This document shows, in pieces, positions 6,006 through 7,673 of a stretch of 7,673 nucleotides of DNA; within the stretch, counting starts at the first letter, position 1; the number at the start of each line of letters is the position of its first letter. Under the pieces are notes generated by a model, which was not told the origin of the DNA, made no database searches, and saw only the letters and a list, made by a program, of their open reading frames with translations. The DNA lies in NCBI GenBank assembly GCA_002409455.1, contig DHNI01000053.1, forward strand, positions 12,745 through 20,417. Reading direction: 5' to 3'. The stretch is from Firmicutes bacterium UBA5420 (GTDB taxonomy: Bacteria; Bacillota; Limnochordia; Darwinibacteriales; Darwinibacteriaceae). A program made the translations under genes and the position numbers.

Positions 6006-6918
6006 TCGTCTTCACCCCTTGCCCATAAATTCGAGGACGCGTCCAGCGATTAATCAGGGGGGTTGTTGCATTCATTAACAAGATAGCATAGACCACGCCT
6101 TCTGGATGGCTTCCCCATGTACGAATCAACATCACAATCAAACCAACGCCAATACCAAATATCCAGCGTCCCCCTTTAGTTATAGGCGTTGTAACCGGAT
6201 CTACGGCCATGAAGATGGCACCGAAGAGTAGACTTCCCGCTAAGAGATTAAATACAATACTCTGTCCTGTAATAAGGCACATGCCTATCACGGATATGAA
6301 TATCCCTACAGGAATCCGGTAATCAAGATACCCTTTATAAAATAGGTAGATACCCCCGAGCAAAATGGCCAGTGCCGATGTCTCACCTACGGATCCTGCC
6401 ACCGAACCGAAAAACAAATCGGGAATCTTACTGCTTGCTTCACCAAGAAACAAGGGAGTTGCGGTCGTAATAGCGTCAAAAGGGGTCCTCCAGGCTGTCA
6501 TGGCTGTGGCAAACGAGGCAGTTAGAATTGCCCTGCCCACTAAAGCGGGATTAAAAGGATTTTGGCCTAATCCGCCAAAAACCTGTTTACCAATGGCGAT
6601 GGCAAAGGCTGCACCTAAAATAACCATCCAGCTCGGAAGGCTCGGTGGTACAATCAAACCCAATAGCACACCTGTAACGAGCGCACTTCCATCTCCAACC
6701 CGAATCGGCTGTTTGCGTAAGCGCTGAAAGATAGCCTCTGTAGCAACAGCAGACGCCCCAGATAGGAGCACAAGGCGCACTGCATCCAATCCAAAGAAAT
6801 AGATAGATGCGGCCACAACAGGCAATAGAGCAATTAGCATCGCAAACATGCTTTTCTCTGTAGTTTCTGTATCCCGAATATGGGGAGACGGCGCAACAAT
6901 CAACTTCAAATCATCCAT
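5998..6918 (-). CDS. rnfD: Rnf complex membrane flavoprotein subunit RnfD (covalent FMN)
   Basis: RnfD (NqrB family) is a polytopic membrane subunit considered part of the ion path, and binds FMN covalently. The 306-residue product begins with the family string LIVAPSPHIRD, and has GLGQNPFNPALVGRA (116-130) and MAVDPVTTPITKGGRWIFG (237-255), both typical of RnfD, amid about nine or ten hydrophobic segments. The flavin attachment site is DAITTATPL (148-156) with T154 as the expected FMN threonine; position 152 is Thr where the general target pattern has Gly. AGGAGGG lies upstream of the ATG, and the gap to the rnfC stop is 14 bases. Confidence 0.96.
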   Translation of the reverse strand: MDDLKLIVAPSPHIRDTETTEKSMFAMLIALLPVVAASIYFFGLDAVRLVLLSGASAVATEAIFQRLRKQPIRVGDGSALVTGVLLGLIVPPSLPSWMVILGAAFAIAIGKQVFGGLGQNPFNPALVGRAILTASFATAMTAWRTPFDAITTATPLFLGEASSKIPDLFFGSVAGSVGETSALAILLGGIYLFYKGYLDYRIPVGIFISVIGMCLITGQSIVFNLLAGSLLFGAIFMAVDPVTTPITKGGRWIFGIGVGLIVMLIRTWGSHPEGVVYAILLMNATTPLINRWTRPRIYGQGVKTSE

Positions 6919-6932
6919 TGCCCCACCCTCCT

Positions 6933-7673
6933 TTAACTTGGTTTTTTGTCTCTAGCGATAATTTCCATTTTGGCAAAACGGATGTACTGCAGCAGTGGGC
7001 GCTTGGCCGGGCAAATATAGTTACATGCCCCACACTCAATGCAATCCAGAGCACCAAACTCACGAGCATCGTCAAAGCGTTCGTTCATTCCGAAAGCTTC
7101 TAATTTCAAGGGAAGCAAATGGGCTGGGCACACGTCAACGCAACGTGCGCATTTTATGCAAGGTGTAGCATCTGGTGTTCGGCTTTCTGCCTCATCAAAT
7201 GCGATTACACAGGATGTGGTCTTCATAACAGGTGTCTGCAGATCATACTGTGCTGCCCCCACTAACGCTCCACCCATGACCACCTTGCCAGGTCTTTGAC
7301 TAAACCCTCCCGCGGCCTGAATCAAATCTTCAAGCATCGTTCCAATTGGCACCATAAAGTTTTGAGGCTGGGCAATAGGTTTGCCAGTCACGGTCACAAC
7401 GCGAGAAATGGAAGGCTCGCCATCGCGCAAAGCTCGAGCCACCGCCCACGCAGTTGCCACGTTTTGCACAAGAACGCCCACTTGATACGACATCCCTCCA
7501 CTTGGAACCTCGCGACCTGTCAAAAATTGAATAAGCTGTTTCTCTCCGCCTCCAGGATATTTGCTTGGCATAGTCACAATTTCAATGGCTCCTGCCTTCT
7601 CTTTGAGTGCCGCATAAGCCTCTGGAGTGTTATCTTCAAGGGCAATCATAATCTTGCGAGCTCTCGACACCTT
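6933..7673 (-). CDS. rnfC: Rnf complex NADH-binding Fe-S subunit RnfC, C-terminal part only
   Basis: RnfC is the cytoplasmic subunit that exchanges electrons with NAD(H). The reading frame is open to the right edge, and the last 246 residues are present, a little over half of the usual protein. They begin KVSRARKIMIALEDN; the in-frame GTG at 7670 is an internal valine and not a start. Visible parts are the rest of the Complex I 51-kDa-like nucleotide/flavin domain (YPGGGEKQLIQFLTGREVP), an SLBB-type ligand-binding segment (TVTGKPIAQPQNFMVPIGT), and two 4Fe-4S motifs, CIKCARCVDVCP (about 7128-7160) and CIECGACNYICP (about 7011-7043). The N-terminal part and the operon promoter lie outside the window. 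Confidence 0.96.
   Translation of the reverse strand, partial: KVSRARKIMIALEDNTPEAYAALKEKAGAIEIVTMPSKYPGGGEKQLIQFLTGREVPSGGMSYQVGVLVQNVATAWAVARALRDGEPSISRVVTVTGKPIAQPQNFMVPIGTMLEDLIQAAGGFSQRPGKVVMGGALVGAAQYDLQTPVMKTTSCVIAFDEAESRTPDATPCIKCARCVDVCPAHLLPLKLEAFGMNERFDDAREFGALDCIECGACNYICPAKRPLLQYIRFAKMEIIARDKKPS

Overview
The window reads as chromosomal DNA of an anaerobic, Gram-positive-type bacterium, most likely a member of the Bacillota (Clostridia or a related deep class). The support is the rnf gene order C-D-G-E-A-B, a long multi-cluster RnfB, very strong purine-rich ribosome binding sites (GGGAGGGG, GGGGAGGGG, AGGTGAT), frequent GTG and TTG starts, and a sigma-A-like promoter. Species and genus cannot be read from the sequence alone. 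There is no sign of a mobile element, phage, CRISPR array, tRNA or rRNA.

Layout. At the left edge (1-53, minus strand) is the 5' end of a gene that leaves the window, possibly a carbon-nitrogen hydrolase. Bases 54-205 are a divergent intergenic region carrying a good sigma-A promoter and G-tract inverted repeats for the plus-strand gene. Bases 206-466 encode a CsoR-family metal-sensing repressor with the Cys-His-Cys ligand set of copper sensors. One base separates its stop codon from that of the convergent minus-strand block, and its probable terminator lies inside the neighbour's coding sequence.

Everything from 7673 down to 468 is one minus-strand block: rnfC (3' part only), rnfD, rnfG, rnfE, rnfA, rnfB, apbE, trxB, and a secreted LysM/M23 cell-wall peptidase. 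The spacing from rnfC to trxB runs from an 8-bp overlap to 22 bp, so these genes look like one operon whose promoter is beyond the right edge. The peptidase follows after a 74-bp gap and could also be expressed on its own.

How the genes work together. RnfCDGEAB is the membrane ferredoxin:NAD+ oxidoreductase that couples electron flow between reduced ferredoxin and NAD(H) to Na+ or H+ transport. RnfB and RnfC carry the cytoplasmic Fe-S clusters and nucleotide site. RnfA and RnfE form the membrane core, each with two conserved cysteines. RnfG and RnfD carry threonines for covalently bound FMN. ApbE is the flavin transferase that attaches that FMN, so the operon contains its own maturation enzyme. 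TrxB (NADPH-thioredoxin reductase) adds a thiol-redox enzyme to the same transcript. Its link to Rnf is by context only.

I found no clearly undescribed system. The points most worth a second look are the His-to-Asp change in the M23 metal site, the rnf-apbE-trxB linkage, the G-tract repeats around the csoR promoter, the 1-bp convergent junction, and the 24-cysteine RnfB.
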